DNA from: a virus
Reading direction: 5' to 3' (one strand)
Virus record (IMG/VR): IMGVR_UViG_3300030117_003836
Coordinates: 1 to 56,056 of that record
DNA length: 56,056 nt
A model generated the notes under the pieces. It was not told the origin of the DNA, did not search any database, and saw only the letters and a program-made list of their open reading frames with translations. A program made the translations under genes and the position numbers. Shown here piece by piece: positions 16,729 to 26,242 of the stretch (the stretch's first letter is position 1; each line of letters starts with the position of its first letter).

Positions 16729-18131
16729 TGAAATACAATCCAAGATATAATAATGTTTTAAATAGAAAGTCTTATTTAAGAAAAGGACAACCATCTAATC
16801 TTGAAGGAAATAATGGAGATTCTGTATTATGTTTACTAAGTAAAGGTGTGGCTTTATGCTATAAAATAGATGGTAAATGGAAAGAATTAGGGGTTTTTAA
16901 AGATATAGATAGAAAACTTAATAAAATGTCTTTAAATGAACTATCTATAACTAGTTTACAAGAAATAGGAAGTGATACAGACAAATTTTTAATGTCTGAT
17001 AATGGAACTGTTAAATATGTTACAGGTACAAATTTGCTTACATATTCAGGAGCACAACCTGCTTTAACATTTGGTATTGCTAATACTAACGCAGTTAAAA
17101 TAGATGCAGCAGATGTTGCAGATGATGATTATGCTAGGTTTACAGCTAATGGATTAGAAGGCAGAACACTTACTCAAATAAAATCTGATATAGGTACAGG
17201 TAATAGTGCATTAGTACCATCAGCTGGTACATCTGGACATTTTTTAAAACATGATGGAACTTTTGGTCAAGTAGCATACTCTAATTTATCTGGCACACCT
17301 ACTATACCTGCTAACTATATAACTGATGATGCTGATGATATAATGCTTGGTAGTTTAAATTTAAAGAAAATATCTGATGATGCTACAGCAAGAAGTTTAA
17401 TATTTGAAAAAAATAGAGCTACATCTGTTAGTGCTCAAGATGATGATGTAGTAGGTGCTGTAGAATTTAAAGCATATAATGATGGAGGAACTCCAGCTTT
17501 AGTACAAGTTGCAAAAATAGAAGCAAAAATTTCAGATGTAACAGATAACAATGAAACTGGTAAATTAACTTTAAGTGTATTGCCTACTGATGATTTTAGT
17601 GAAAATAATCAAGCTAGCGTAGGATTAACATTAGAAGGAACTACAAGTAATTATGGTCAAGTTAATGTTACCATAGGAACAAGTTATGGCACTGTAAGAC
17701 ATAATTCTTATAATAATATTTTTGCAGGAGCTTCTGCTTTTAGTTCTGGAAGAATACTTTTAGAGCCTTCAAATGCAAATGATGTTAATGATAAAAATAC
17801 TTTTATAATGGAAGCATATAATGATGCAGATGATGTATTTAAAATAGAAGTTGACGTTGCAGGAGCTACAACTATCTCAACAAATGATGATGGTGGTGCA
17901 ACAGCTCATTTAACAATAAACCCTGATGGAGATACAATATTTAATACAGATGGATTAGTAATACAAGATAATGGAGATGTTAGTACACCTGCAAGTGGAT
18001 ATGGAACTTTGTATGTTAATAGTGATGTTTTGTATTTTAAAAATGATAGTGGAACTGCTACTAACCTGTTAGCTGGCGGTGGTGGAGGAAGTGGTTTAAA
18101 TTCAATAGTAGCAGCAATGGTATTTGGATAA
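16728..18131 (+). CDS. Tail fibre-like protein
   Basis: The protein has 467 residues and is coupled to the nozzle gene (TAATG). The N-terminal 90 residues would be the particle-binding part. The middle has 'GTSGHFLKHDGTFGQVAYSNLSGTPTIP', a repeat-like phrase common in phage fibre shafts. The C-terminal half is built of repeated D/N/G-rich beta segments and ends in a glycine run and a hydrophobic tip. This layout is that of trimeric fibres or receptor-binding proteins. Direct placement after the nozzle gene supports attachment at the tail. Confidence 0.65.
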   Translation: MKYNPRYNNVLNRKSYLRKGQPSNLEGNNGDSVLCLLSKGVALCYKIDGKWKELGVFKDIDRKLNKMSLNELSITSLQEIGSDTDKFLMSDNGTVKYVTGTNLLTYSGAQPALTFGIANTNAVKIDAADVADDDYARFTANGLEGRTLTQIKSDIGTGNSALVPSAGTSGHFLKHDGTFGQVAYSNLSGTPTIPANYITDDADDIMLGSLNLKKISDDATARSLIFEKNRATSVSAQDDDVVGAVEFKAYNDGGTPALVQVAKIEAKISDVTDNNETGKLTLSVLPTDDFSENNQASVGLTLEGTTSNYGQVNVTIGTSYGTVRHNSYNNIFAGASAFSSGRILLEPSNANDVNDKNTFIMEAYNDADDVFKIEVDVAGATTISTNDDGGATAHLTINPDGDTIFNTDGLVIQDNGDVSTPASGYGTLYVNSDVLYFKNDSGTATNLLAGGGGGSGLNSIVAAMVFG

Positions 18132-18140
18132 GGAGAATAA

Positions 18141-18533
18141 ATGGCAAATGTAAATTTAGTAAGCGCAACATCAATATATGCAGGTAATGCAGGTTGGAAT
18201 TTATCTGCAACATTAACTGCTACTTTATTAACTGTTGATGCTGATAAACTAGTAAAAATTAATAGAATTACTTGTGCTAATGTAGATGGTACAAATGCAG
18301 CTGATTTAAACTTATATATAGATGGTTTAGGTTCTGGTGCATCAGGTGTTACTACAACAGGTGCAGATGCTACTGTATATTTAGCGAAGACATTATCAGT
18401 CCCACCTGACTCTACATTAGTTATATTAGATACACCTATATATTTAATGGAAGGCGATGTGCTTAAAGGTGGAGCAGGAGCAGCAAGTGATTTAGATTTA
18501 TTTATATCTTATGAAGTGTTTGATGATGCATAA
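18141..18533 (+). CDS. Beta-sandwich structural protein
   Basis: The protein has 130 residues with AAGGAG upstream. The pattern 'VKINRITCANVDGTNAADLNLYI....LAKTLSVPPDSTLVILDTPIYLMEGDVLKGGAG' is a recurrent marine phage structural family in which a 'VP..STLV..D.PIYL.EGD.L' segment is conserved. It is probably a small tail or fibre-associated beta sandwich. It is followed by a coupled gene for another fibre-like protein. No enzyme residues. Confidence 0.6.
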   Translation: MANVNLVSATSIYAGNAGWNLSATLTATLLTVDADKLVKINRITCANVDGTNAADLNLYIDGLGSGASGVTTTGADATVYLAKTLSVPPDSTLVILDTPIYLMEGDVLKGGAGAASDLDLFISYEVFDDA

Positions 18534-19405
18534 TGGCTAAATGGAATGCAAATATTATTAGTAAAGATGCAAGGTATAGAACTCAAAGTGTAAATCAATC
18601 AAGAGGTATATACACTTTAGATGAACAACTACAGCATAAAGCTGCAGATAATTGGTTTAAACCAAAAAGCCTTGCTGATAATATAGGTTATCATTTTGAC
18701 ACTTTAACAATAAAAGAAACTACAACTAATGGAGATGATACGGATGCTTTTAGTGTGGTTACAGCTCCTATGCCTTCATCAGCTTCACAGGGAAGAGTTT
18801 ATCTTGCGGTAGGAGTTACAGCATCTACAACTTTTTATAATGATTTTTGTGTTGGAACAGTTCAAATACCTCACGACAATGGAGCTAGTTTAAATTCTAC
18901 ATTAGATACATCTACAAATGTTAGTTGGGCAATGTCAAATCCTATTACAGGTGTTGGTTATGCTAGTTGGGAAAGAGGTTCTTTAGTTACTGCTGGAAAT
19001 ACTACTTTATCTTCTGTTTCAGGATATACTTGGACAACTATAGCCACAGGTACTAGTAATAATAGATGGAACGCAGCAACATCTACAGGTAGTAGTCGTA
19101 CAGGAGCACAAGGTGGAATAAGTAATGATCCAAGTTATAATATTTTTGATGAACTTGGCGACCTTGCAGTTGCAGGGAATTCTGCTAACAGAATGGCTCA
19201 AACTAATGCTAATTTATATATATACACAGAAACAAGCGGAACTGCAGCTAATAGTGTTATATGGTGTAGGAGTCCTGAAGTTACATTAACAGGAAGTAAT
19301 CATATATTAGTTATAGCATATCACGCTTGTACAAGTAGTGGTGGTATAGGTATGGTAAATACTACTGATAAACCACTATTTAAAGCTTTTTGGGATGAAT
19401 CATAA
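18533..19405 (+). CDS. Fibre-associated protein of unknown role
   Basis: The protein has 290 residues and is coupled (TAATG) to both neighbours. After a polar N-terminal arm (1-60) it is S/T/G/N-rich with short strands and a tryptophan-containing 'SGYTWTTIATG' phrase, as in fibre heads or carbohydrate-binding parts. It is unrecognised as a family. Position directly after two fibre-type proteins suggests a role at the host-contact end. Confidence 0.5.
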   Translation: MAKWNANIISKDARYRTQSVNQSRGIYTLDEQLQHKAADNWFKPKSLADNIGYHFDTLTIKETTTNGDDTDAFSVVTAPMPSSASQGRVYLAVGVTASTTFYNDFCVGTVQIPHDNGASLNSTLDTSTNVSWAMSNPITGVGYASWERGSLVTAGNTTLSSVSGYTWTTIATGTSNNRWNAATSTGSSRTGAQGGISNDPSYNIFDELGDLAVAGNSANRMAQTNANLYIYTETSGTAANSVIWCRSPEVTLTGSNHILVIAYHACTSSGGIGMVNTTDKPLFKAFWDES

Positions 19406-19701
19406 TGCGAGCATCTGATATAACAATGACTCAATCTGATGATACTACAACTTTAGATTTTAGTGCATTTAGTTCTATGCAAGAAAATGATTATTTAGAA
19501 TTAAATATTAATGATGTATCAATAAAATTAAATGTTAGCAATGATATGTCTATAAATGATTTCACAGAATGGATAACTAATAATTGTAATAATAATTATG
19601 ATTTTTATAGCCTAGCAACTGCTAGTAATAATAGTGCTTTATTAAACATAGTAAACAAGACATCAGATCAACTAAGTATTAATTATGATTTTAACAGATA
19701 A
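19405..19701 (+). CDS. Small acidic protein of unknown function
   Basis: The protein has 98 residues and starts at an ATG overlapping the previous stop. It is rich in D, N, S and T with short hydrophobic strands, no cysteines and no membrane segment. It closes the fibre group; a 74-base AT-rich gap with AAAGGAG then leads to the internal-protein block. Probably structural or a fibre chaperone; not recognised. Confidence 0.45.
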   Translation: MRASDITMTQSDDTTTLDFSAFSSMQENDYLELNINDVSIKLNVSNDMSINDFTEWITNNCNNNYDFYSLATASNNSALLNIVNKTSDQLSINYDFNR

Positions 19702-19775
19702 AAGTATTGGATATATATTATTTATTTTATATCTTATAAAGATGAAAACCGCTTATAAAAACAAAGGAGAGCATT

Positions 19776-20582
19776 ATGTCAAGATATAGATACAACAGAG
19801 GAGCATCTGCTGGAGATGTAATGCTTGCTGTAGATAGATCTCGTGAAGAATTTAAAGAAATTAAAGCTTATGAAGAATATTTATCAGACCTTAGAAAACA
19901 AGCCAAGAAAAAGAAAAAAGGAGGTCTTTTTGGTTCTGTTTTAGGCGCAGTTATAGGTTTTATGGTAGGTGGACCTGCTGGAGCAATGCTTGGCTATGGT
20001 GTCGGTAAAGGCACGGTAGCAGGTGCTATAGGTTATGAAAATTTTAAAAAAAGCAGAAAATCATTAGGTTCAGATGTTTGGCAAGGCGGTAAATTTGATT
20101 ATACTAAAACTAAAAATTTAGCAAAAACATCACTTGAAGACGCTAAAAAACTAAGAGATGCAGATATTACAGGAGCTGTTATAGACATTGCTTTAGGTGC
20201 TACTGGGTATGCAAGTGCTGGAGGTAGTGCTGCTACTAAAGCATGGAGAGCTTCAGATGCTACTTTTGGACAAAAACTTGGTTCTGCATTTAAACCAGAT
20301 GGTTCATCATTAAAAGCTACAACACAAAAATCTGCTGATAGTATTATGGCAGGAAAAGGAAACGTTTTAGATTTAGTGCAAAGACAAAATGCAATTTTAC
20401 AGCCATTTGGAACTGTAGGACGGTCTTTAGCAACTATTGCACGTTCTCCTTTTAATAGCTCTACTATTGGACAGCTTATGAGAATGAATACTGCAAGTGA
20501 AGCAATGAAAAGAGGTGATATAGAACTTGGAGCATATTTATTGTCAGGTTATTATGACAAATTTGGAAGACCTAAAGTTTAA
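19776..20582 (+). CDS. Glycine-rich internal/membrane-interacting virion protein
   Basis: The protein has 268 residues with AAAGGAG upstream. The N-terminus is charged and helical (1-50) with a KKKKGG run. Then follows a G/A-rich hydrophobic segment (about 50-92: 'GLFGSVLGAVIGFMVGGPAGAMLGYGVG') able to insert into a membrane. The rest is helical and A/S/K-rich. Such proteins are ejected ahead of the DNA in podoviruses and help to form the channel across the cell envelope. It opens the block of large internal proteins. The role is inferred from composition and position. Confidence 0.5.
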   Translation: MSRYRYNRGASAGDVMLAVDRSREEFKEIKAYEEYLSDLRKQAKKKKKGGLFGSVLGAVIGFMVGGPAGAMLGYGVGKGTVAGAIGYENFKKSRKSLGSDVWQGGKFDYTKTKNLAKTSLEDAKKLRDADITGAVIDIALGATGYASAGGSAATKAWRASDATFGQKLGSAFKPDGSSLKATTQKSADSIMAGKGNVLDLVQRQNAILQPFGTVGRSLATIARSPFNSSTIGQLMRMNTASEAMKRGDIELGAYLLSGYYDKFGRPKV

Positions 20583-20599
20583 AACGCAAAGGAGAGTTT

Positions 20600-21592
20600 A
20601 TGCCCGAATGGGATGAAGGCTTATTAGATTTTGATTACGACCCAAGTACTGGAGATATATCTAGTACTATGGATCCTGCGAGCATAGGTTCGGCATATTA
20701 TAATCTGAATGCAGACAATCCTTATGGAGCATCTATGTTTTGGTTTGATTTATTGCAAGAATTTTTACCAATGCCTTCAGAAGATGCCTGGTGGATGAAT
20801 AGTGGAAATCCAGATACAGTTTTAATTGGAGGTAGTAGCACTATTCCTGAGCAGGGAATTGAAATTAGTAATACTAATTTTGGATTAGGACAGTATGAAG
20901 GTTTTATGCAAATGTATGGAGAGTATTTACCACAAGACTTTGGTTTAGGTCAATCTAGAATTGCAAGAGGGAAAAGATTAAATAGAGCAGGTGTAGGAGT
21001 GTTGCATGGAGACTCTATGTCAGAAGCTGCTAATCTAAGAACTAAATATGGCAAAAGTGGTTTTGCTTCTAGTGGAATGCAAAGTAAAACAGGTCAAGAT
21101 ATATGGAAAAAATATATAGGGTCAGCTAAAGGTAGACAAGAAAATATGAGAGAAATGGAGCATGGTGTGCATGCAGAATTTGGGCAATCTGTATTAGACA
21201 CTTTACAAGGCATGGCAGCAGATAGTGCTTCTGGACAATTTTTTGTAGGTCCAGGTTCTGCTAGTTATGGTGGTTGGAATACTGATTGGTTTGGCGATAC
21301 ACTTAGTTACGATACAGCTGAATCTGGCTTTTTTAATCCAGACATGAGTGTAAACACTGAATATGCTCAATGGGTAGGAGGTATTCATGAATATTGCAAT
21401 AATCCAGACAATATTGGTCAAGAGTATTATCAAATGTGTGCTCAATGGATGCCTACCTCGTCTGAAGAAGCAGATCCAACGCCTGGTGGAGAAACGCCTG
21501 GTGGAGATGATGGCGGTTTTGGATTAGGCGATGATTGGGAATGCATAAATCAAGGACTAACTATGAATCCATATACTGGAGAATGTGAATAA
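20600..21592 (+). CDS. Acidic internal virion protein
   Basis: The protein has 330 residues with AAAGGAG upstream. It is acidic and rich in G, D, S, W and Y. The N-terminal half contains a W-rich stretch ('DAWWMNSGNPD'); a helical middle follows (about 120-210). The C-terminus is G/D-rich and ends 'CINQGLTMNPYTGECE', a short Cys-bounded 'NPxTGxC' phrase. A similar architecture appears in the next gene, so both may derive from one structural family. Function in ejection or core is inferred from the neighbourhood. Confidence 0.45.
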   Translation: MPEWDEGLLDFDYDPSTGDISSTMDPASIGSAYYNLNADNPYGASMFWFDLLQEFLPMPSEDAWWMNSGNPDTVLIGGSSTIPEQGIEISNTNFGLGQYEGFMQMYGEYLPQDFGLGQSRIARGKRLNRAGVGVLHGDSMSEAANLRTKYGKSGFASSGMQSKTGQDIWKKYIGSAKGRQENMREMEHGVHAEFGQSVLDTLQGMAADSASGQFFVGPGSASYGGWNTDWFGDTLSYDTAESGFFNPDMSVNTEYAQWVGGIHEYCNNPDNIGQEYYQMCAQWMPTSSEEADPTPGGETPGGDDGGFGLGDDWECINQGLTMNPYTGECE

Positions 21593-22752
21593 TGCCAATA
21601 AACGATATATATCCAGATTCGACTAGTACAGATTTAATGCAACAATTGTTGCCTTATTTGTATGATAGTCAAGAAAATACTATGCTTAATCCTGATGATT
21701 GGATGGCTCAATATGGTAGCTATTTAACGCCTTTTGATACACAGCCTGACTTAACTGTGCTTGAACGATTAAATCTTGTAAATAAGGATTCTAGAGACAA
21801 ATCAATGGAAACTATATCAGATATTCAATCTGGAATAGGCATGTCAGGCTTTGGAGGCTCTTATTTAGGAGATGTAGCTGCTACTGCTAGAGATAAATTA
21901 TCTTTAGAATTACAATCAAATTATGCAAATGCTTTACAAGAAACTAGGTCTGCTCAACAAATGTGGCAAACAGATTTATATCAAAGTTTAGGAGTGCTTG
22001 CAGGTATGGAAGCATTTAATACTCCTCCTGGTGTAGAACTAATTACTGATGAAAGTCAAATTAATGCAATGTTTGATAATTATTATGAAGAAACTACACC
22101 TAATCAATTTGCAATAGGTGACAATACTACTACATGCCCTTGTCCAAACGGAGGGTATTCTATAATGTGTTGTGATGAGAATATAACGACTGATTTAAGC
22201 TCACCTTGGGATTCAGTAACTGGACCTCAAGGTTTAGATGATCCTAATTTACCAGACATAAACGATCCTAATGTATCTTTTGAAGATGTTGCTGCTTGGT
22301 ATGGAAGTATGAATCCATTAAGTGTTTCAGGAGCTTATGGAGCTGTTGATGCAGATTTTATGGCTTTAATAGGACAGGCAAGTTGGGGAGAAGAAGCTAT
22401 TGAAAATTTAGCTGACATGTATGGTGACCAAAGCAATTATCAAGACTGTATTGCTGGAGCGTCTAGCGTTGAAGAAATGCAGGCATGTTATGATAACACA
22501 GTATCTGATTTTTCTGAAGCAATGAGTGATTATACAGCTGGAATAGAAATTGGAGAAGTTTGTTCGCCAAGTAGTCCTTATTACGATTATGGTTTATGTC
22601 AACAATGGACATATGAAGAAGAAGAACCTGTTACTGATGATAGTGATTATGACCCTCAAGATGAAGTAGATGAAGGTGATATTGGAGATGATTATTATGA
22701 AGATGATTATGTTTATGATGATGATGATATTGATGAAGGAGATTACAGTTAA
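21592..22752 (+). CDS. Acidic internal virion protein with D/E/Y tail
   Basis: The protein has 386 residues and is coupled by TAATG. A helical segment around 60-130 resembles the middle of the preceding protein (GMSGFGGSYLGD followed by a Q/A-rich helix). A Cys cluster 'TTCPCPNGGYSIMCC' lies near 180, and more cysteines follow at 281-300 and 348-357. The last 50 residues are almost only D, E, Y and G. Such a tail could mimic DNA or neutralise basic partners inside the capsid. Family unknown. Confidence 0.45.
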   Translation: MPINDIYPDSTSTDLMQQLLPYLYDSQENTMLNPDDWMAQYGSYLTPFDTQPDLTVLERLNLVNKDSRDKSMETISDIQSGIGMSGFGGSYLGDVAATARDKLSLELQSNYANALQETRSAQQMWQTDLYQSLGVLAGMEAFNTPPGVELITDESQINAMFDNYYEETTPNQFAIGDNTTTCPCPNGGYSIMCCDENITTDLSSPWDSVTGPQGLDDPNLPDINDPNVSFEDVAAWYGSMNPLSVSGAYGAVDADFMALIGQASWGEEAIENLADMYGDQSNYQDCIAGASSVEEMQACYDNTVSDFSEAMSDYTAGIEIGEVCSPSSPYYDYGLCQQWTYEEEEPVTDDSDYDPQDEVDEGDIGDDYYEDDYVYDDDDIDEGDYS

Positions 22753-23339
22753 TGCGTGGCAAAAAACATAATTATAAAGTTGGTTCATTTGAGACTAATG
22801 CATATAGGAAAAGACCTACTTTTGAAAGAGTTACTAATTTTTTAGATGAAATGGGCTCAGATATGTCTGACCATGATGTTTATTTGTGGGGTTCTTGGCC
22901 TGAGAAAAAATCAACATGGGATGTAGACTTATTGTTAAAAACTCCTGGAGACTTAGACTATGAACAAATGGAAAACATATCTAAAAGAGCTTTAGATGTA
23001 AGTTTAAATCAAAATCAATTTTTAGCAGATGTAGGCTATACAAATAAAGAAATAATACCTTTTAATAATTATAAAGATATGTTTTTAAAAACAGGCAGAA
23101 GAAGGCCTCATACAGGCTATGTATATGGAGAAAAATGGATGGTAGATGATAAGGTTTATAAGGATAGAAGTAAATTTCAAAATGGAGTAGTTATCCCTAA
23201 ATCTAATAATATATTAAAAATTAACAGTGTTATGCCTTATCCTAAAATGATAAAATCCTTACAAAATAAGACATATGATTCTTTATATGCAAATAAACCT
23301 ACATTAATTAAACCAAGAAGGAAAGTATATTCTATATGA
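22752..23339 (+). CDS. Nucleotidyltransferase-fold (Pol beta superfamily) protein
   Basis: The protein has 195 residues and is coupled to its neighbours. 'DVYLWGSWPEKKSTWDVDLLL' (about 42-62) matches the superfamily signature h-G-S...D-h-D-h with G47-S48, D57 and D59 as metal ligands; D93 is a candidate third carboxylate. Such enzymes transfer nucleotides to nucleic acids, proteins or drugs. Its setting among internal virion proteins is unusual and suggests delivery into the host with the DNA, or a modification made during assembly. The basic C-terminus (KPRRK) may bind nucleic acid. The substrate is unknown. Confidence 0.6.
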   Translation: MRGKKHNYKVGSFETNAYRKRPTFERVTNFLDEMGSDMSDHDVYLWGSWPEKKSTWDVDLLLKTPGDLDYEQMENISKRALDVSLNQNQFLADVGYTNKEIIPFNNYKDMFLKTGRRRPHTGYVYGEKWMVDDKVYKDRSKFQNGVVIPKSNNILKINSVMPYPKMIKSLQNKTYDSLYANKPTLIKPRRKVYSI

Positions 23340-24790
23340 GCTACAAAGACGTATTAAAAATACATAACATGAAAATGGAAAACGATAGCTTAACTAATGC
23401 GTTAGATATGTTATATAATGTAGCTGCAACAGGTTATTCTATTGAGAGTAAAAATGAAGAAGAAAGAGAACAAGAAGAAAAATTTAATAGAGAATTAAGA
23501 TCTGTTGAGGTAGGTAGATTATCAAGGCTTCACCCAGGTATACCATTAACTGATTATGGAAATCCAGTATACAACGAAGAAGATTTTCAGGCTTATAAAA
23601 ATGAAATAATACAAAAAGAAAATTTAAATACTTTAGGAAGACAATTCGTTCCTACTGATGGAGTCATATCTCAAGAAGCACAACAAGATATGTTTACATA
23701 TGGAGATACTAGATTCAGTTTAGATGAAACTGCTGGTATAGTGTCACAAGAAGATTTGTTAAATTTTGATGCATGGCTATTAGGAGAAGGAGGATATGGT
23801 AGAGATATAGCAAAAAGACACAATCATATGGGAATATTAAATGAAAGCATTACAGATTCAGATTCACCTTATTATGGTAGATATGTATTAGATGCTGGTG
23901 ATTATCACGATTTAAAAGATAAAGGACTTTTACCTAATATGATGCCTGATGCTAGTGGTAATTATTTGTTAAATGAAACTCAAAGAAATGATGTAATTAA
24001 AAAATATAATTATTGGAGAGAAGGATTTGTTTCATCTAGAGAATTGCCTACAAAAAGTTCTATATCAACATTAATAGCAGGTGAAAATGCAAGAGACTTA
24101 GAGTTTGAAAACACCTTAAGAAAAAACAAAAAATATGAAAATGTATTTAATCAATTGGATAGCTGGAAAGATGTTCTTAATCCTGAAAAACCATTGTCAA
24201 TTATAGATGATAATGGAGACTATACTGCAGATTATATTAGAGATGGTGAGTTAAGAAATGAAAGCTTAACTCAAAAACAATTTATGGAAAAATATCCATT
24301 AGTATACAATATGTTAAAAACTAATTTTACTATAGAATCTGTATTCCAAGATGTTTCTTCTAATATAGAATTGCAACAACAGCTAGAAGAAATTCCTTCA
24401 TTAAAGGAATATTTCTATCATTTATTTGGACAATTACAAGATGTTGAATCTCAAAGAAGAAAAGCTGGTATAGGTTTAAATCAATATCAACATGTTAACA
24501 ATTCTATGATCGTAGGTGAGGCAAGAGATATAGTATTAAATGATTTAAGAGGTGGTAAATTTGATTATGGTGTTTTATATGACCCTGAAAAATATGCTCA
24601 ACTCAACAGTGCTCAAAAAGATACTTTAATGGACAAATTAATTGATTTAGAAGCTCAATATGCAAATCCTCAAAGTTTAGATTATAATGAGAATGTATTG
24701 AGATTTTTAAGCTTATATGGCTATAATGATGGGCAAACTGTTCCTGGTGAAGCATTAGCTAACATTTTACAAGAATTGAGGCAGCAATAA
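23336..24790 (+). CDS. Large helical internal virion protein A
   Basis: The protein has 484 residues; the ATG overlaps the previous TGA stop. It is charged and mostly helical. An E/R-rich coil near 35-60 is followed by alternating D/Y/N-rich loops and helices, with no cysteine cluster or membrane span. It precedes a similar-sized helical protein and the two giants, the usual order of podoviral core/ejection proteins. No lysozyme or protease motif was found. The assignment is by position. Confidence 0.5.
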   Translation: MSYKDVLKIHNMKMENDSLTNALDMLYNVAATGYSIESKNEEEREQEEKFNRELRSVEVGRLSRLHPGIPLTDYGNPVYNEEDFQAYKNEIIQKENLNTLGRQFVPTDGVISQEAQQDMFTYGDTRFSLDETAGIVSQEDLLNFDAWLLGEGGYGRDIAKRHNHMGILNESITDSDSPYYGRYVLDAGDYHDLKDKGLLPNMMPDASGNYLLNETQRNDVIKKYNYWREGFVSSRELPTKSSISTLIAGENARDLEFENTLRKNKKYENVFNQLDSWKDVLNPEKPLSIIDDNGDYTADYIRDGELRNESLTQKQFMEKYPLVYNMLKTNFTIESVFQDVSSNIELQQQLEEIPSLKEYFYHLFGQLQDVESQRRKAGIGLNQYQHVNNSMIVGEARDIVLNDLRGGKFDYGVLYDPEKYAQLNSAQKDTLMDKLIDLEAQYANPQSLDYNENVLRFLSLYGYNDGQTVPGEALANILQELRQQ

Positions 24791-26232
24791 TGAGTATTTC
24801 AGATGATATAAAATTAAGATTAGGTAAAAAGAATGTAGAATCATTAAATGTGCTTGCACAACAGAATGAGCAATCGTTAATAGATAGCACAAAACAGGCT
24901 CGTATAGACTCTATAGCTTTCGAACAAGCAAGAAGAGATTCTATTTTAAAGCATTTAAAAACACATCAAACACTAAAGGATTTAGAAAATTTAGATAGTC
25001 AATTTAAAGAAAATCAGCCAATGTCTTCTGTATATTTAAATCCAGAATATCAAGAGCAAAGTGAAAATGCAATATATGATTTACTTACTAATATGATTGT
25101 TCATGAAGCACAAACAAACATTACTGATGACTATGGTAGATATAATACTTTACGAGAAGATTTAATTAATATACATTCTCCATATCAAAAAGTTTATAGT
25201 GGTGGATCTACTGATACAGGTTACGGAATGGGAATAGAAACTATGGAAGATATACCACCTTCAGATATATCTACTAGACCAGATTTAATAACCATAGGCA
25301 AATATTTTAGCGGACCTAATAATATAGACAGAATGTGGCCTTCAGATACTAAAAAGTTTAAAGAACCAACATCATTTGAAAGTAATTTAGACCTTACATT
25401 TAATATTAATAGATATTTAGAAGAAGGCCCATATTACAGAACAGAAAATCATGATTTTAGGTCTGCTACTGTTGCTAGAATGGTTGCCAGTGACCAAGAA
25501 ATTAGAGATTTGATATTAGGTAGAGCAGATTTAAATGAAGAAACACAAAAATGGGAAGTTTCAGGAGGCTTAGTTTCTTTAATAGATAGTTACAATCTTA
25601 CTGGAGAATCTAATATGTGGAAATGGATGAAAGAAACTTTTGGATTGCAAGATATTTATAGGTCAAATACTATGAAAATAATAGATGTTGCTTTAAAAGC
25701 AAAGAAAATGGGTAGAGATTATTTTACAGACCCTGGTGGCTTTATGACTGAAAATAAAGCAATTATGGGTAAATTTTATAATGTATCTGGAATGAGCAGA
25801 GAAATGTTAGAAAGATTATCTGCGTATCCAGAAGAACAGCAAGTAATTATTAGAAAAAGTTTACAAGAAGCAGTAGACCTTGTATACAGCAAAGGTTTGG
25901 AAATAGAAAAGCATGCTAATGAATTGGTTGACCGATTTGAAGCGTATCAAAAACAATTTCCAAGTAAAAAAGGGGTGTCTAAAATGTTAGATATGCCATC
26001 AGAAAATAAAGATTTAGTGTTATCAGAACAATATAAAAAAGATTTACAGGGATCAATAAGTGCTTATAAGTCTATATCAGGAAAAGATTTTGATGTATAT
26101 GAAGCTTTAAATAATATATCATTAACTCAATTAAATGAAGAATTAGACAAACTTCCTGATGAAGAAAGAACAGACGCAATAGACCAATATTTAATTAATT
26201 TGACGCAAGTTGGCGGTGCGCCAGCAGAATAA
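24790..26232 (+). CDS. Large helical internal virion protein B
   Basis: The protein has 480 residues and is coupled to the preceding gene (TAATG). The N-terminal 75 residues are a Q/R/S-rich coiled region. The middle has W-containing loops ('MWKWMKETFGL'), and the C-terminal 150 residues are helical and charged. It ends 11 bases before the giant RNA-polymerase-like gene. It is probably part of the internal core or cargo ejected with the DNA; no family was recognised. Confidence 0.5.
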   Translation: MSISDDIKLRLGKKNVESLNVLAQQNEQSLIDSTKQARIDSIAFEQARRDSILKHLKTHQTLKDLENLDSQFKENQPMSSVYLNPEYQEQSENAIYDLLTNMIVHEAQTNITDDYGRYNTLREDLINIHSPYQKVYSGGSTDTGYGMGIETMEDIPPSDISTRPDLITIGKYFSGPNNIDRMWPSDTKKFKEPTSFESNLDLTFNINRYLEEGPYYRTENHDFRSATVARMVASDQEIRDLILGRADLNEETQKWEVSGGLVSLIDSYNLTGESNMWKWMKETFGLQDIYRSNTMKIIDVALKAKKMGRDYFTDPGGFMTENKAIMGKFYNVSGMSREMLERLSAYPEEQQVIIRKSLQEAVDLVYSKGLEIEKHANELVDRFEAYQKQFPSKKGVSKMLDMPSENKDLVLSEQYKKDLQGSISAYKSISGKDFDVYEALNNISLTQLNEELDKLPDEERTDAIDQYLINLTQVGGAPAE

Positions 26233-26242
26233 GGGGATATAA

